A DNA stretch of 64,000 bases from CG2-30-36-16 sp964372115 (GTDB taxonomy: Bacteria > Bacteroidota > Ignavibacteria > Ignavibacteriales > Ignavibacteriaceae): positions 134,855-198,854 of the forward strand of contig CAYJPN010000006.1 of NCBI GenBank assembly GCA_964372115.1, given 5' to 3'. The position numbers were made by a program, and so were the translations under genes. Below are positions 54,789 through 63,931 of the stretch, in pieces. The stretch's first letter is position 1. Each line of letters begins with the position of its first letter. The notes under the pieces are model-generated. The model did not search any database. It was not told the origin of the DNA and saw only the letters and a list, made by a program, of their open reading frames with translations.

Positions 54789-56029
54789 ACTCTTTTCAGC
54801 TTTCCTGTTCTTGTAACTTCAATGGCATCAACCAAGTTTATAATCCTCGGAATCTTGAATGGTTGCAAATATTCTTGCAAATATTTTTTTAAATCTTTTT
54901 CGGTAACATCCGGAGTCCCGGCTGTAACATCTGCAACTAATACATTTCCCAAAACTGAATTTCTTCTACCGTAAACTTTTGAAATAGTTACACCCGGATG
55001 ATTGTTGATGATCTCCTCAACTTCGCCCGGATTCACTTTATAACCGCCGACGTTAATCATTTCATTTTTTCTTCCGACAAATTTAAATTGCAAATTATTA
55101 TCAGGCAAAAGCTCAACCATATCGTTTGTTTTGTACCAATCGCCTTCCAATTCAAATGAATCTGATATACCGAGCATTTTTTTATGAATCAATAGTTCAC
55201 CTTCAACAATCTTAACTTTTTCCGCATCTTCTTCTTTGATACTAAATGTATCGCCATCAGAAGCGAATAAACTTCCTGCTTCAGTTGACGCATAAACATT
55301 GAGTATTCGGGCATTTGGAAAAATTTCAGACATACGCTGAAACAACGCCGGATTAAAATTTTCGCCGCCGCTTGTGATTCTCTTTATCGAATTAAATTTT
55401 CGATCATCTGGAACAAGCATGCGGTAAAAAGTGGGAGTAGCAGATATATTGGTAATATTGTAGTCGTCGATTAACGAGAGAATTTTGTCGGACGACAACG
55501 CAAATAAGTTGACGATTGTATTTAAATTTAACACCGCCTGGAAGAACACTTGTAAGCCGGCAATGTGAGTCGGGTTGTAGGCAAATCCCCAAACATCATT
55601 TTTTTTTCTATCGGAAATTTTAACCATTCTGGAGAGACTTTTTAAAGTGTGCGTTATTTTTTTAGGCTGTCCGGTTGTACCGGAGGTATAAAGAGTTATC
55701 TGCCAATCTCCCGATTCACCAATCAAATCAGTAAAATTATTCTCATCTACTCTTTTACTTAAAAGAACCGAATCTCTCATTAACAACGATTCATTGTTCA
55801 AACCAAGCTGCATCAGCTCAGATTCTTTAAAATCAGAATCTAACAGAACAACGTTTTTGTTGTACATGAGCGATGCAATAATCGTTGCAAATATTTCAAA
55901 GTTATCATCTGTATAAATAAACAACGGAATAGACTCGATATTATTCAACCTATCAAAAAAGCGCTCGTAAGAATACACTCTCTGTTTAAGGGGATCGAAT
56001 AAAAATATTTTATTCCTATCTATTACCAT
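54785..56029 (-). CDS. acyl-activating AMP ligase (ANL superfamily)
   Basis: A 414-residue adenylate-forming ligase, shorter than usual at the N-terminus. Seen: phosphate-binding loop ITLYTSGTTGQPKK, the A5 region NVYASTEAGSLFASDGD, hinge GRKNEMINVGGYKVNPGE and the catalytic C-terminal lysine in VTRTGKLKRV. The likely reaction is carboxylate + ATP to acyl-AMP, then loading onto the phosphopantetheine arm of the neighbouring carrier protein, whose gene overlaps it by 14 nt. The acid is unknown; DltA-like and fatty-acid types are both possible. Confidence 0.87.
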   Translation of the reverse strand: MVIDRNKIFLFDPLKQRVYSYERFFDRLNNIESIPLFIYTDDNFEIFATIIASLMYNKNVVLLDSDFKESELMQLGLNNESLLMRDSVLLSKRVDENNFTDLIGESGDWQITLYTSGTTGQPKKITHTLKSLSRMVKISDRKKNDVWGFAYNPTHIAGLQVFFQAVLNLNTIVNLFALSSDKILSLIDDYNITNISATPTFYRMLVPDDRKFNSIKRITSGGENFNPALFQRMSEIFPNARILNVYASTEAGSLFASDGDTFSIKEEDAEKVKIVEGELLIHKKMLGISDSFELEGDWYKTNDMVELLPDNNLQFKFVGRKNEMINVGGYKVNPGEVEEIINNHPGVTISKVYGRRNSVLGNVLVADVTAGTPDVTEKDLKKYLQEYLQPFKIPRIINLVDAIEVTRTGKLKRV

Positions 56030-56258
56030 TATCTAACTTATTTAATATTTCGCCAATGGTTAACACAATACCCGATTCAAAAACATCAATGCCGAATTCC
56101 ATTTCGATGCGAACCGTAAGTTCAGCCAAATCGAATGAATCTAACCCAATTTCATCTCTAAGGTTCGTGGAGGATTTTAAAGATGATATTTTTTCTTTCG
56201 AATTATTTTCGAGAACCTGGTTAATAATGTTACGGAGTATTTCAACTTTCTGCGGCAT
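56016..56258 (-). CDS. acyl carrier protein
   Basis: An 80-residue four-helix carrier protein. The phosphopantetheine-accepting serine is S41 in IGLDSFDLAELTVRIE. It overlaps both the downstream ligase gene (14 nt) and the upstream acyltransferase gene (17 nt), so it is a dedicated carrier of this pathway rather than the fatty-acid synthesis ACP. Confidence 0.92.
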   Translation of the reverse strand: MPQKVEILRNIINQVLENNSKEKISSLKSSTNLRDEIGLDSFDLAELTVRIEMEFGIDVFESGIVLTIGEILNKLDNGNR

Positions 56259-56805
56259 AAAATTCCTTTTCGAGTTCTAAAATTTTTTGTTTCCTTTTGC
56301 CGATTTCGATTCCGGGTATTCCCCGGTAAATTGTGAATGCAGCGCAATTTTTCACTACGAGTGTTAATGCTGAAACTGCCGAACCGGTCTCCATTACCAC
56401 ATTCGGCATGATGACGGAACCCGCTCCTATTATTACATGCTTTTTCAAATGAATTTTACCGGAGGTTTCTCTCCGGAATTTATCGGGGATCAACGGGTTG
56501 GTCATCCCAAATCCCATATAGTCATCCGTACTGGAATATAGCGATACCCGCCCGGAAATTGAGACAAAATCTTCTATTAGAATTTCACCTTTCCCAATGA
56601 GTGAAGTATAAGGGGCAATATGAACATAATTCCCGATATTAATATTACTGCCTGCGGAAAGAATGCAAAAATCATCAATCCGAATATTGCTTCCCAATGA
56701 GATTAGATGTGGATTATATATGCTCGCTTTATCGGAGACATTTACATTTTCACCGAACTCTTTAAATCCGATATTGAGCAATTGTTCCTTGGTTAAATTC
56801 GCCAT
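56242..56805 (-). CDS. left-handed beta-helix sugar N-/O-acyltransferase
   Basis: A 187-residue hexapeptide-repeat acyltransferase. Repeats such as SNINIGNYVHIAPYTSLIG and KKHVIIGAGSVIMPNVVMET build the beta-helix trimer, and GIPGIEIGKRK closes it as in WbbJ/GlmU-like enzymes. It probably transfers an acyl group from the ACP encoded next to it, or acetyl-CoA, to an amino sugar made by the operon. The acyl donor is inferred. The overlap with the ACP gene suggests tight coupling. Confidence 0.87.
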   Translation of the reverse strand: MANLTKEQLLNIGFKEFGENVNVSDKASIYNPHLISLGSNIRIDDFCILSAGSNINIGNYVHIAPYTSLIGKGEILIEDFVSISGRVSLYSSTDDYMGFGMTNPLIPDKFRRETSGKIHLKKHVIIGAGSVIMPNVVMETGSAVSALTLVVKNCAAFTIYRGIPGIEIGKRKQKILELEKEFYAAES

Positions 56806-56822
56806 TTTATTTCATCTTAACA

Positions 56823-57911
56823 TTAAATTAATTGTTCGGTCAATTTGGAAATCACAAAGTCAATCTCTAAACAAGATAATTTATAATAAAGTGGCAAACA
56901 CAAAATTCTTTTCGAGATATCTTCGGATATTGGCAATGAAGACGTCGGCAGAATTTCCTTATACAGATTTACCGAAGGATAAAAATATCTCCTCGGAAAA
57001 ACATTGTTTTTGTTGAGAGCCGATTCAACTTTTAGCAGTACATCTTCGCTTTCTAAAATAACCGGAAAATATGAATAATTAGTTTCACCGAATTTTAATT
57101 CCTGAAAACTAATTGAATTAATTTCCCCCAGTTGCTCGCAATAATATTTGTACTTGCTCTTTCTGTCGTCAAGAACAGCTTGGTAATATTTCAAATTTGC
57201 CAAACCGAGCGCGGCATGTACTTCGGTCATCTTGCCGTTAAAGCCTTCTTCAACAACCCGCTTGCTGTCGTCATGTCCAAAGAAACGAATTCTTTTTAAT
57301 TTTTCATGAAGTTCATTATCAGCGGTTATCACTCCGCCGCCTTCGGCTGTGTTCAATAATTTTGTTGCGTGAAAACTTGTAGCAGAAATGTCGCCGTAAT
57401 TTAGCAGACTCTCATTTTTATAAGTTGAGCCCACAGCATGAGCGGCATCATAAATTACTCTTAAATTATGCTTCTTTGCTATCCTTTCAATTTCTTCAAC
57501 ATCGCATGGATTACCAAAAACATGTACGGGTAAAATTGCGCAAGTTTTATCGGTTATTTTTTCTTCAATTTTTTTCGGATCGATGTTAAGTGTTCCGGCA
57601 TCAATGTCGGCAAAAACCGGTACGCAGCCTTCCCACTGTATCGCACTGACCGTTGCAATCCATGTAAACGGAGTAGTAATTATTTCACCTTTTAATCCGA
57701 GAGCTTTTATCGCCATTTGAATTGCGATTGTACCGTTGGAAACAGCAACCATGTTTTTTAATTGTAAAGCAGTAATCAATTCCTTTTCGAACTGTTGAAC
57801 TAAAGGACCGTTGTGAGTAAGTATACCGCGCTCCCAAACTCCGGCTAATATTTGGTTGTACTCTTCTAATGGAGCGAGAGAGGGGGCTGTAACATAAATG
57901 GGCTTATTCAT
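56823..57911 (-). CDS. PLP-dependent NDP-4-keto-sugar aminotransferase (DegT/DnrJ/EryC1 family)
   Basis: A 362-residue aminotransferase that installs an amino group on a nucleotide-linked keto sugar using glutamate and PLP. Active-site lysine K184 lies in SFHATKLLNTAEGGG, the pattern of VioA-type dTDP-4-amino-4,6-dideoxyglucose transaminases. Also seen: VSNGTIAIQMAIKAL, TTPFTWIATVSAI and YDAAHAVGSTY. It overlaps the upstream ketoreductase by 8 nt. In this operon it likely acts on a 2,6-dideoxy-4-keto sugar; a C-3 amination is the alternative. Confidence 0.92.
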   Translation of the reverse strand: MNKPIYVTAPSLAPLEEYNQILAGVWERGILTHNGPLVQQFEKELITALQLKNMVAVSNGTIAIQMAIKALGLKGEIITTPFTWIATVSAIQWEGCVPVFADIDAGTLNIDPKKIEEKITDKTCAILPVHVFGNPCDVEEIERIAKKHNLRVIYDAAHAVGSTYKNESLLNYGDISATSFHATKLLNTAEGGGVITADNELHEKLKRIRFFGHDDSKRVVEEGFNGKMTEVHAALGLANLKYYQAVLDDRKSKYKYYCEQLGEINSISFQELKFGETNYSYFPVILESEDVLLKVESALNKNNVFPRRYFYPSVNLYKEILPTSSLPISEDISKRILCLPLYYKLSCLEIDFVISKLTEQLI

Positions 57912-58878
57912 AATTTTTATTTCTTATCTCTTCAAGCAATCTTGATTGACTAATATTCTGCTGGATCTCTTCTTCGTAATTATTTTCTATTATTAATTTA
58001 TGAAAATACTTTAGCATATTGATAAAATTATTATCCGCAGGTAATTCCTCAACAACTTTACCATTTGGCTTTTCAATAATTAGAGATGGTTTAAATCCAG
58101 GCGGTGCAGTAAATATTCGCTCGGCCGTAATTTTACCCTTGCTTCCCCAAAGTTCCAAATTGCACTGATAAAAATTATCGAATCCGAATGCGATTTCTGA
58201 AAACAATCCCGCATTCCGGCTTGTAAGAAAAGCGCCGCCCCATAAATCCACACCGAGTTTCTCATCAAAGTAGAGTTTTGAAGATTTCACTTCGATATCT
58301 TCACCTAAAAAAAACTGACTTATTTTAACCGGATAAGCGCCTGCATCTAACAAAGCCCCGCCACCTAATTCTTTTTGGTAACGGATATTATTGCCATCGC
58401 CAAACGGCGGAAACCCGAACGAACTGCGAATGCTTCTTAATTGACCAATCTCATCGTTGTTCACCAAATCTAAAATATATTTTAACTGCGAGTGAAATCT
58501 AAACTGAAAATTCTCCATCACCACAAGTTTCTTTTCACGGGCTTTATTCATTACTTCAAGCGTGTCGGTCAATGAGCATGTTAAAGATTTTTCAACAAGA
58601 ACATGCTTGCCATTTTCAAGCGATTTTAAAATCCATTCATGATGAAGTGAATTTGGAAGCGGAATATAAACTGCGTCAATCAAATCGCTGTTCACTAATT
58701 CTTCATAATTGTTGAATGGGAGCGCATCGTACCGTTGGGCGATGTCACGAGCTTTTTCATGATTCCGGCTTGCAACCTCGTTTATTTTGTATTCGGTTCT
58801 TAAAGCAGCTAAACTTGGCAGTATATACTTCTCGGCAATTTGAGCAGCGCCGATTATTCCAATTCTTACTTTTTCCAT
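57904..58878 (-). CDS. Gfo/Idh/MocA-family NDP-hexose 3-ketoreductase
   Basis: A 324-residue oxidoreductase with Rossmann GIIGAAQIAEKYILPSL (residues 8-24), the catalytic-lysine motif as VEKSLT instead of the usual EKP, and IRYQKELGGGALLDAGAYPV. These features fit the dTDP-3,4-diketo-2,6-dideoxyglucose 3-ketoreductase group (KijD10, SpnN). It would reduce the C-3 keto group made by the 2,3-dehydratase encoded 7 nt upstream. EKS for EKP is a variant at that site; the lysine is kept. Confidence 0.88.
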   Translation of the reverse strand: MEKVRIGIIGAAQIAEKYILPSLAALRTEYKINEVASRNHEKARDIAQRYDALPFNNYEELVNSDLIDAVYIPLPNSLHHEWILKSLENGKHVLVEKSLTCSLTDTLEVMNKAREKKLVVMENFQFRFHSQLKYILDLVNNDEIGQLRSIRSSFGFPPFGDGNNIRYQKELGGGALLDAGAYPVKISQFFLGEDIEVKSSKLYFDEKLGVDLWGGAFLTSRNAGLFSEIAFGFDNFYQCNLELWGSKGKITAERIFTAPPGFKPSLIIEKPNGKVVEELPADNNFINMLKYFHKLIIENNYEEEIQQNISQSRLLEEIRNKNYE

Positions 58879-58885
58879 CGCAACC

Positions 58886-60316
58886 CTAAATAAAAGAAAT
58901 CGCCGAGAGTAAACTTCTCGATTGAATATTTAAATAGTTGTTGAATTTGAGAAATACGTTCAATTGATTTAAAGTCAGCCAAATATAGTTTGGAGGAAGC
59001 TCAATTGAAATTTCGTTACCGGCAAAAACAATCATATTCCTATTTTGTTCTCTATAAAATCTTCCCCCTTCTTCCGATTGAAATGTGTCGAGTACAATTT
59101 TCTCTTTAGGAGTATTAATAACGTATTCTAAAAACGGGATGCTTCCGGCTTTCGAATGTCGATAATTTCCAGTCAAACATTGGACGGTCGGCGCAAATTC
59201 TACAATATCATGATTACCACATTCCAACTTAGCCTGAACGACAAAGTGTAAAATTCCGTTGATCTCTTTACAAACAAATGCCGAGATACCTTCCTGCGCG
59301 GGTTCAACCATTGGTTGAGACCAATTGGTTACTTCTCTGTTTGAAATTTCAATTTCAACCGCTATTACTTTAAAGTACTTGTTGTCTTTGTGCTTGATTT
59401 CATCATCGGTATAAACCCAAGAGTCTAATTCTTTTAAAGAGCGCTTTTTTATTTCAAGATCGTAAGTGCTTTTAAACCGGGTTATGTAGGAAATTACATC
59501 ATCAATTGTGTGGAGTGAACCCTGCTGCGATAAGGCTGATTTTAAAAACGCCTTTTGAATCGTGAATTGTTTTTCGTTATGCCCGAGAAAATTAAAAAAG
59601 TCTACTACAGAAACATCAAAGCTGCCATACGGAATTCCGGAAATTACCGTGCGGGTGTCCATATTAACAAGATTGTTTACCTGTAAAAGTTTTTTTATCT
59701 GAGCCAATGTAACCCAGGTATAATTATCATATACCGGTATCTCTTCTTCAACTTTGATTATTATGTTACGGTTTCTTTTTTTCAGAAATCTTGCCCCTTG
59801 TTCAGATTGAAGTTGATCAAGTAAAATTTGTTCGGTCTTCGCATTCTGAAAATATTCAAGGTACAATGGCTTTTTACCCTCATGTACTTGCGTATAGTTA
59901 CTTTTAGTAGCTTGCAGGGTTGGGGATAATTGCACATAATTTCTATTACCCGGTTCTATTTTTGCTTGCATTAAAAAATGAAGAATACCATCAAATTCTT
60001 TTGTGATTATTCCTAAAAATCCTATCTCAGGCTGATTGATAATAGGCTGTTGCCAGCTGCTTACCGGTCCCCAATTTGTGCTAATTTCAATTCCGTCGAT
60101 AGTAAAAAACTTACCCGATCCGTGCTGAATTACGCCTGTTTCCTCATTATAATTCCAATTTTTAAGCGATGAGAATTTTGTTTTTTGGAGTTTTACATTT
60201 ACATGTTGTTTTTTCTTCTTTAACCATTTTATAACTTCTTCAACGGAAAGATACTTCCCCTCAGACGAGAACGCCGATTTCATGAAGAGCAAATTATTTT
60301 GTGCTTTATCGTTCAT
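58886..60316 (-). CDS. NDP-hexose 2,3-dehydratase (EvaA/TylX3/SpnO-like)
   Basis: A 476-residue enzyme with the tandem duplicated domain of the hexose 2,3-dehydratase family. Copy 1 contains LQSEQGARFLKKRNRN and copy 2 FQSEEGGRFYREQNRN, each preceded by an HF(L/V)(M/V)QAK(I/L)E(P/C)GN block. It removes water between C-2 and C-3 of dTDP-4-keto-6-deoxyglucose, the committed step to 2-deoxysugars. Homologues are best known from antibiotic sugar pathways, so its presence next to flagellar glycosyltransferases is unusual. First gene of the operon. The rmlAB genes that make its substrate are not in the window. Confidence 0.92.
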   Translation of the reverse strand: MNDKAQNNLLFMKSAFSSEGKYLSVEEVIKWLKKKKQHVNVKLQKTKFSSLKNWNYNEETGVIQHGSGKFFTIDGIEISTNWGPVSSWQQPIINQPEIGFLGIITKEFDGILHFLMQAKIEPGNRNYVQLSPTLQATKSNYTQVHEGKKPLYLEYFQNAKTEQILLDQLQSEQGARFLKKRNRNIIIKVEEEIPVYDNYTWVTLAQIKKLLQVNNLVNMDTRTVISGIPYGSFDVSVVDFFNFLGHNEKQFTIQKAFLKSALSQQGSLHTIDDVISYITRFKSTYDLEIKKRSLKELDSWVYTDDEIKHKDNKYFKVIAVEIEISNREVTNWSQPMVEPAQEGISAFVCKEINGILHFVVQAKLECGNHDIVEFAPTVQCLTGNYRHSKAGSIPFLEYVINTPKEKIVLDTFQSEEGGRFYREQNRNMIVFAGNEISIELPPNYIWLTLNQLNVFLKFNNYLNIQSRSLLSAISFI

Positions 60317-60708
60317 CTTTATTAATCCAAAGTATTAAATTTTATCCAACGCAGTATGCCATTATTTTTTAGTAAATGCCTTCTAACTGATGATACTCAA
60401 GATTCTATTTTCAACCCACCATCAGTTTTATTTAGTTTCGTTTTACAAATATTTTTAGTGGCATAGGACAACTTTTATACCAGACAAATCATTCCCAATT
60501 AACCAAAATATTTTGGAAAAGTGAACATAGTTGTTTTTTTGGTTAATATTAGCCCCTAAGGGGTATCTAAAATTTTCTAATTAGAAAAAATTTTTTGTAA
60601 TTGTTAAATGATCATTCCAACGGGTTGGCTATTTGGAAGTGAGTTTCTAAATCAAGAATTAAATTTATAATTTTTTCAATTTGGTATTGAAATGTAACAG
60701 TGAGAATT
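60317..60708. other. intergenic region upstream of sugar-biosynthesis operon
   Basis: About 390 bases, AT-rich, both flanking genes on the minus strand. It should carry the operon promoter. No terminator, no sigma-28-type box and no gene are seen. Confidence 0.45.
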
Positions 60709-62550
60709 TTATAAAAAAGCCTGCAGTATTTCAGTTTCTGTTTTTACTTTTTCTTCAGCCGCAGACTGCATTTCTCCGCGCTGTCTTTCTTTTTCGATGC
60801 GGATGTTTTCCACCAATTCTTTCAAATCGGTAATTTTTTTTGTAAAACTGTCTGAAGTTCTTTTCTCTTTACGCTGCGATTCGGATTTTAGTTCTTCAAC
60901 CTGCTGCTCTTTTCGAGTTTTTAGTATTGATATTCGCTGCAATAGCCGTTGTTTTACATTTCCTCTTTCAACCACAACAGAGCCAGATACAACCGAGGCA
61001 ATAACAACTCCAACTAAAAATGACAATAAAGCCCACTTTATACCGTTAACCATAATTATCGCTGTGAGGGAATTAAAATCAGACGATCCCCCCAAACTAA
61101 CCGATGAATAACCTGCAAAACCGCCTATTAGAAAAACCATTAACGCTAATATAAAATTATATGTCATAGTATTTTTAAACGAGGTCACGGGGTCTAATTT
61201 TGGTTCCATGTGCAGGTTTTTTATTCTGTCCTCCAGAATTCCAATATCGTGACTCATCATTTTTTCAATTGCGCTTATTTCATCTTGAAGTTTTTCTTTT
61301 ATTCTGGATTTAAAATCCTCTAAATCTTTTTTAAGGTTTTCTGCCGCTAAAGATTTTTCTGTTATCTCGAGATCGTAGAGACCCATTCTTTCTTCAATCT
61401 CTTTTGCGTACTTACCTTTTACTTCGGTTTCTAGATTTTTAACTATTGTCTTAAATTTCGAATTAATATTATCAATGGAAGAGAGGAAAAAGATATTTTT
61501 AACACCTGAAAAACTATTTATCAATTTTTCTAGAAATATAACATTATCACCCACTATATCTGCCTGAACGCCTTCAAATTTTATACTTAAAAAATTTCTA
61601 ATTTGATTTTTTAATGTATCCACATCAATTTCTACGCTGTTTTTTTTCTCATTTATTAAATTTTCTATTTCACTAAAAATGATGGCAAACTCTTTGTATT
61701 GAAAAATATTTGAAAATACTGAATTCAAAGAGAAAAAATTGAACATTGCCAAATTGTTCTGGCTTAAAGCATATGAAACGCGCGAAATATCGAAAAGCAA
61801 AATTTCCTTAAGATATCTTAGTGCAGACGAATTGTCATGCAGTTTTATATCGGCATAGGCAATATTAAAAGTTGCTGTGACTCCTGCGGGTCTAATAATC
61901 AGGGCATTTTCAAAAATTTGTTTAGCTTCTTTGTATTTTTTTTGTTTGAGATTAACAAATCCACAATAAATGGAAATGAGGTAGTGTAATTCTTCTTTTC
62001 TGTTCTCATTTATTTTTAAAGCGCTTACTTTCTCATTAGCTTTTTCAAAAAGTTCAATTGCTTTTTCGGGATTAAATAATGAATCTTCCAAGGCTAAGAA
62101 GACTGCATGCAGTATTGTATCAAAAAAATTATGTTTATTTGTATTTTTTTCAATTGTTTTTATCGCTGATGCGGCGAAATACTTTTTTTCCTCTTTTGAA
62201 TTGACTAAAGCCCAGCGGGAATAGAAGTTTTTAATATCATGGTGGTAATCTAACCCGCTTCCTTTAGAAAGGTGAGCTTTAAAAAAATCTTCAAGAAAAA
62301 GCGAAAGGGGTGAGGTGGTAATCCAAAATAAAGGTGCTTGCGGGTAACCTATAAAATAGTCGTTTATTGATGCAGGAAGCTGATAGCCGAAAAACTTAGC
62401 GCTTTCTTTTATCCGTGTAAGGTTGTCCCTCTCAAATCCCAGATCTACTTGAAAGTATTCGTGGGCTATATTATTAAAACGGGAAACATATTGCTCTGTC
62501 TCGAGCAGATGAACGTCCGCCGTTTCGAATATAATGTTATCCTGTTTCAT
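60709..62550 (-). CDS. TPR/coiled-coil membrane protein of unknown function
   Basis: A 613-residue protein I cannot assign. Residues about 150-290 contain TPR-like repeats (YLISIYCGFVNLKQKKYKEA, TATFNIAYADIKLHDN). A long coiled coil spans about 370-460. Two hydrophobic segments lie at about 470-495 (FILALMVFLIGGFAGY) and 510-530 (ALLSFLVGVVIASVV). A second charged coiled coil ends the protein (QRKEKRTSDSFTKKITDLKE). It may be an inner-membrane scaffold. Nothing catalytic is visible. Monocistronic, same strand as the sugar operon. Confidence 0.75.
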   Translation of the reverse strand: MKQDNIIFETADVHLLETEQYVSRFNNIAHEYFQVDLGFERDNLTRIKESAKFFGYQLPASINDYFIGYPQAPLFWITTSPLSLFLEDFFKAHLSKGSGLDYHHDIKNFYSRWALVNSKEEKKYFAASAIKTIEKNTNKHNFFDTILHAVFLALEDSLFNPEKAIELFEKANEKVSALKINENRKEELHYLISIYCGFVNLKQKKYKEAKQIFENALIIRPAGVTATFNIAYADIKLHDNSSALRYLKEILLFDISRVSYALSQNNLAMFNFFSLNSVFSNIFQYKEFAIIFSEIENLINEKKNSVEIDVDTLKNQIRNFLSIKFEGVQADIVGDNVIFLEKLINSFSGVKNIFFLSSIDNINSKFKTIVKNLETEVKGKYAKEIEERMGLYDLEITEKSLAAENLKKDLEDFKSRIKEKLQDEISAIEKMMSHDIGILEDRIKNLHMEPKLDPVTSFKNTMTYNFILALMVFLIGGFAGYSSVSLGGSSDFNSLTAIIMVNGIKWALLSFLVGVVIASVVSGSVVVERGNVKQRLLQRISILKTRKEQQVEELKSESQRKEKRTSDSFTKKITDLKELVENIRIEKERQRGEMQSAAEEKVKTETEILQAFL

Positions 62551-62739
62551 CTTAAAAAATTACCGTTATAAAATAATGAGAACTACGCTACATCTAATTA
62601 TCGGAAAGAATTTTTAAATATTAAGTGTAAAGATGAAAATGCTTTTGGGTTAAGTGTTAAATGCCAAAAGACAGTTAGTTGATAGTATTATTTGTTTTTA
62701 TTTCCGGGGGAGAGATATTTCGATCCGCAAGAATTTTGG

Positions 62740-63747
62740 TTATTCTACAATATTTATCTTCAAACCTTCGGTGCAATTTGTACACATATCAATTCCATTT
62801 CGGTTTTCTAAAACCGATTTCCTGAAATTGTAGTACTTTTTGTTTTTCCAAATTTCGTCAAATGTTTTTCCGTTTAGCAATCCAAGTTCATATTTAGCAT
62901 CTTTATCAAAACAGCATGGCACTATTTTACCGTCCCAGGTAACAACGGATGTACGCCAAAGAGCAAAACAATGGTTTTTTATATTCCCCTTCATTTTAAG
63001 TTTTCCATTTTTTAAAATATATCTTCTGTATTCTTCGTTCTCGGGCAAAAAATGAACAGCATTTTCATAAGATGATACCTGCATAGTTTTTAACACAACA
63101 TTATCAACCCCCGCTTCCTTTCCGTAACTAAAGACCTTTTCAATCTGATCCTCGTTTTGTTTCATGACGATAAACTGAAATTCAACAAACGGTTTTTTTC
63201 GTTTTTTTTCGTTTCTCTTCTGTATAAACAAACGCAAAGCTGCATCTGCGTTTTTAAATGTTCCTCCTACTCTGTAATTTTGGTAAGATTTTTCATCAAG
63301 CCCGTCAATAGAAAAAATTAACTTATCCGGTGCGTTGTTTAAAACAATATCTACTTTCTTCTCATTAAGCAATAGTCCGTTTGTACTTATTGAAACATAA
63401 ATATTTTTTGACCGGGCGTATTTTATCATTTCGGGCAATTCTTTGTTTATATACGGCTCACCCTGAAAAAATAATTGGATGTAAAAACAATGCCCGTAAA
63501 TCTGGTCTATTACTTTTTTAAAATTTTCAAACTTTAATAACCCCAGCGGACGCGTTAAAGCGCCCAAACCCGATGGGCATTCGGGGCACTCCAAATTGCA
63601 AAAGTTTGTCGGCTCGATAGAAAAAGTGAGCGGCTTACCCCAAACAACTGGTCTCCTCACTATTTTTGATATTTGAAAGGATATGACAATTTTTAATGCG
63701 TTCAATAGTCTTCCGAACGTAAAATATTTAAGGTAATTTATTTCCAA
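62740..63747 (-). CDS. radical SAM protein with SPASM-type C-terminus
   Basis: A 335-residue radical SAM enzyme. The cluster-binding Cx3Cx2C motif is TNFCNLECPEC. The C-terminal SPASM-like region binds extra iron-sulfur: SVVTWDGKIVPCCFDKD and NGIDMCTNC. A TIM-barrel core lies between them. SPASM proteins mature peptides, glycerol or sugar substrates. No small precursor peptide gene is seen nearby, and the closest neighbour is the TPR membrane protein. The start is TTG 63747, chosen because no ATG lies near the N-terminus. Confidence 0.88.
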   Translation of the reverse strand: MEINYLKYFTFGRLLNALKIVISFQISKIVRRPVVWGKPLTFSIEPTNFCNLECPECPSGLGALTRPLGLLKFENFKKVIDQIYGHCFYIQLFFQGEPYINKELPEMIKYARSKNIYVSISTNGLLLNEKKVDIVLNNAPDKLIFSIDGLDEKSYQNYRVGGTFKNADAALRLFIQKRNEKKRKKPFVEFQFIVMKQNEDQIEKVFSYGKEAGVDNVVLKTMQVSSYENAVHFLPENEEYRRYILKNGKLKMKGNIKNHCFALWRTSVVTWDGKIVPCCFDKDAKYELGLLNGKTFDEIWKNKKYYNFRKSVLENRNGIDMCTNCTEGLKINIVE

Positions 63748-63869
63748 TTATCTTTCTTTCTCTTTCTGATTTGGTTCTCAAAATAAAAAAAAATTTCACT
63801 CCTGGAAATGAGAATCTTTTAATTTAATATTTATTTAAGGACTCCTCTAAAAATCCGTTTCCGTTGGCT

Positions 63870-63931
63870 AACAAATAACGGGTGAGGGGCTTTCGTCGAG
63901 CACAAAACTTTTTAGCTGCCCGTTTGTTGTT
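63870..63931. repeat. imperfect inverted repeat in terminal non-coding stretch
   Basis: AACAAATAACGGG and CCCGTTTGTTGTT pair in 11 of 13 positions around a 36-nt centre. No T-run follows. It could be a transposon or attC-like end, or a structured RNA. The surrounding 63748-64000 contains no supported gene. Confidence 0.4.
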
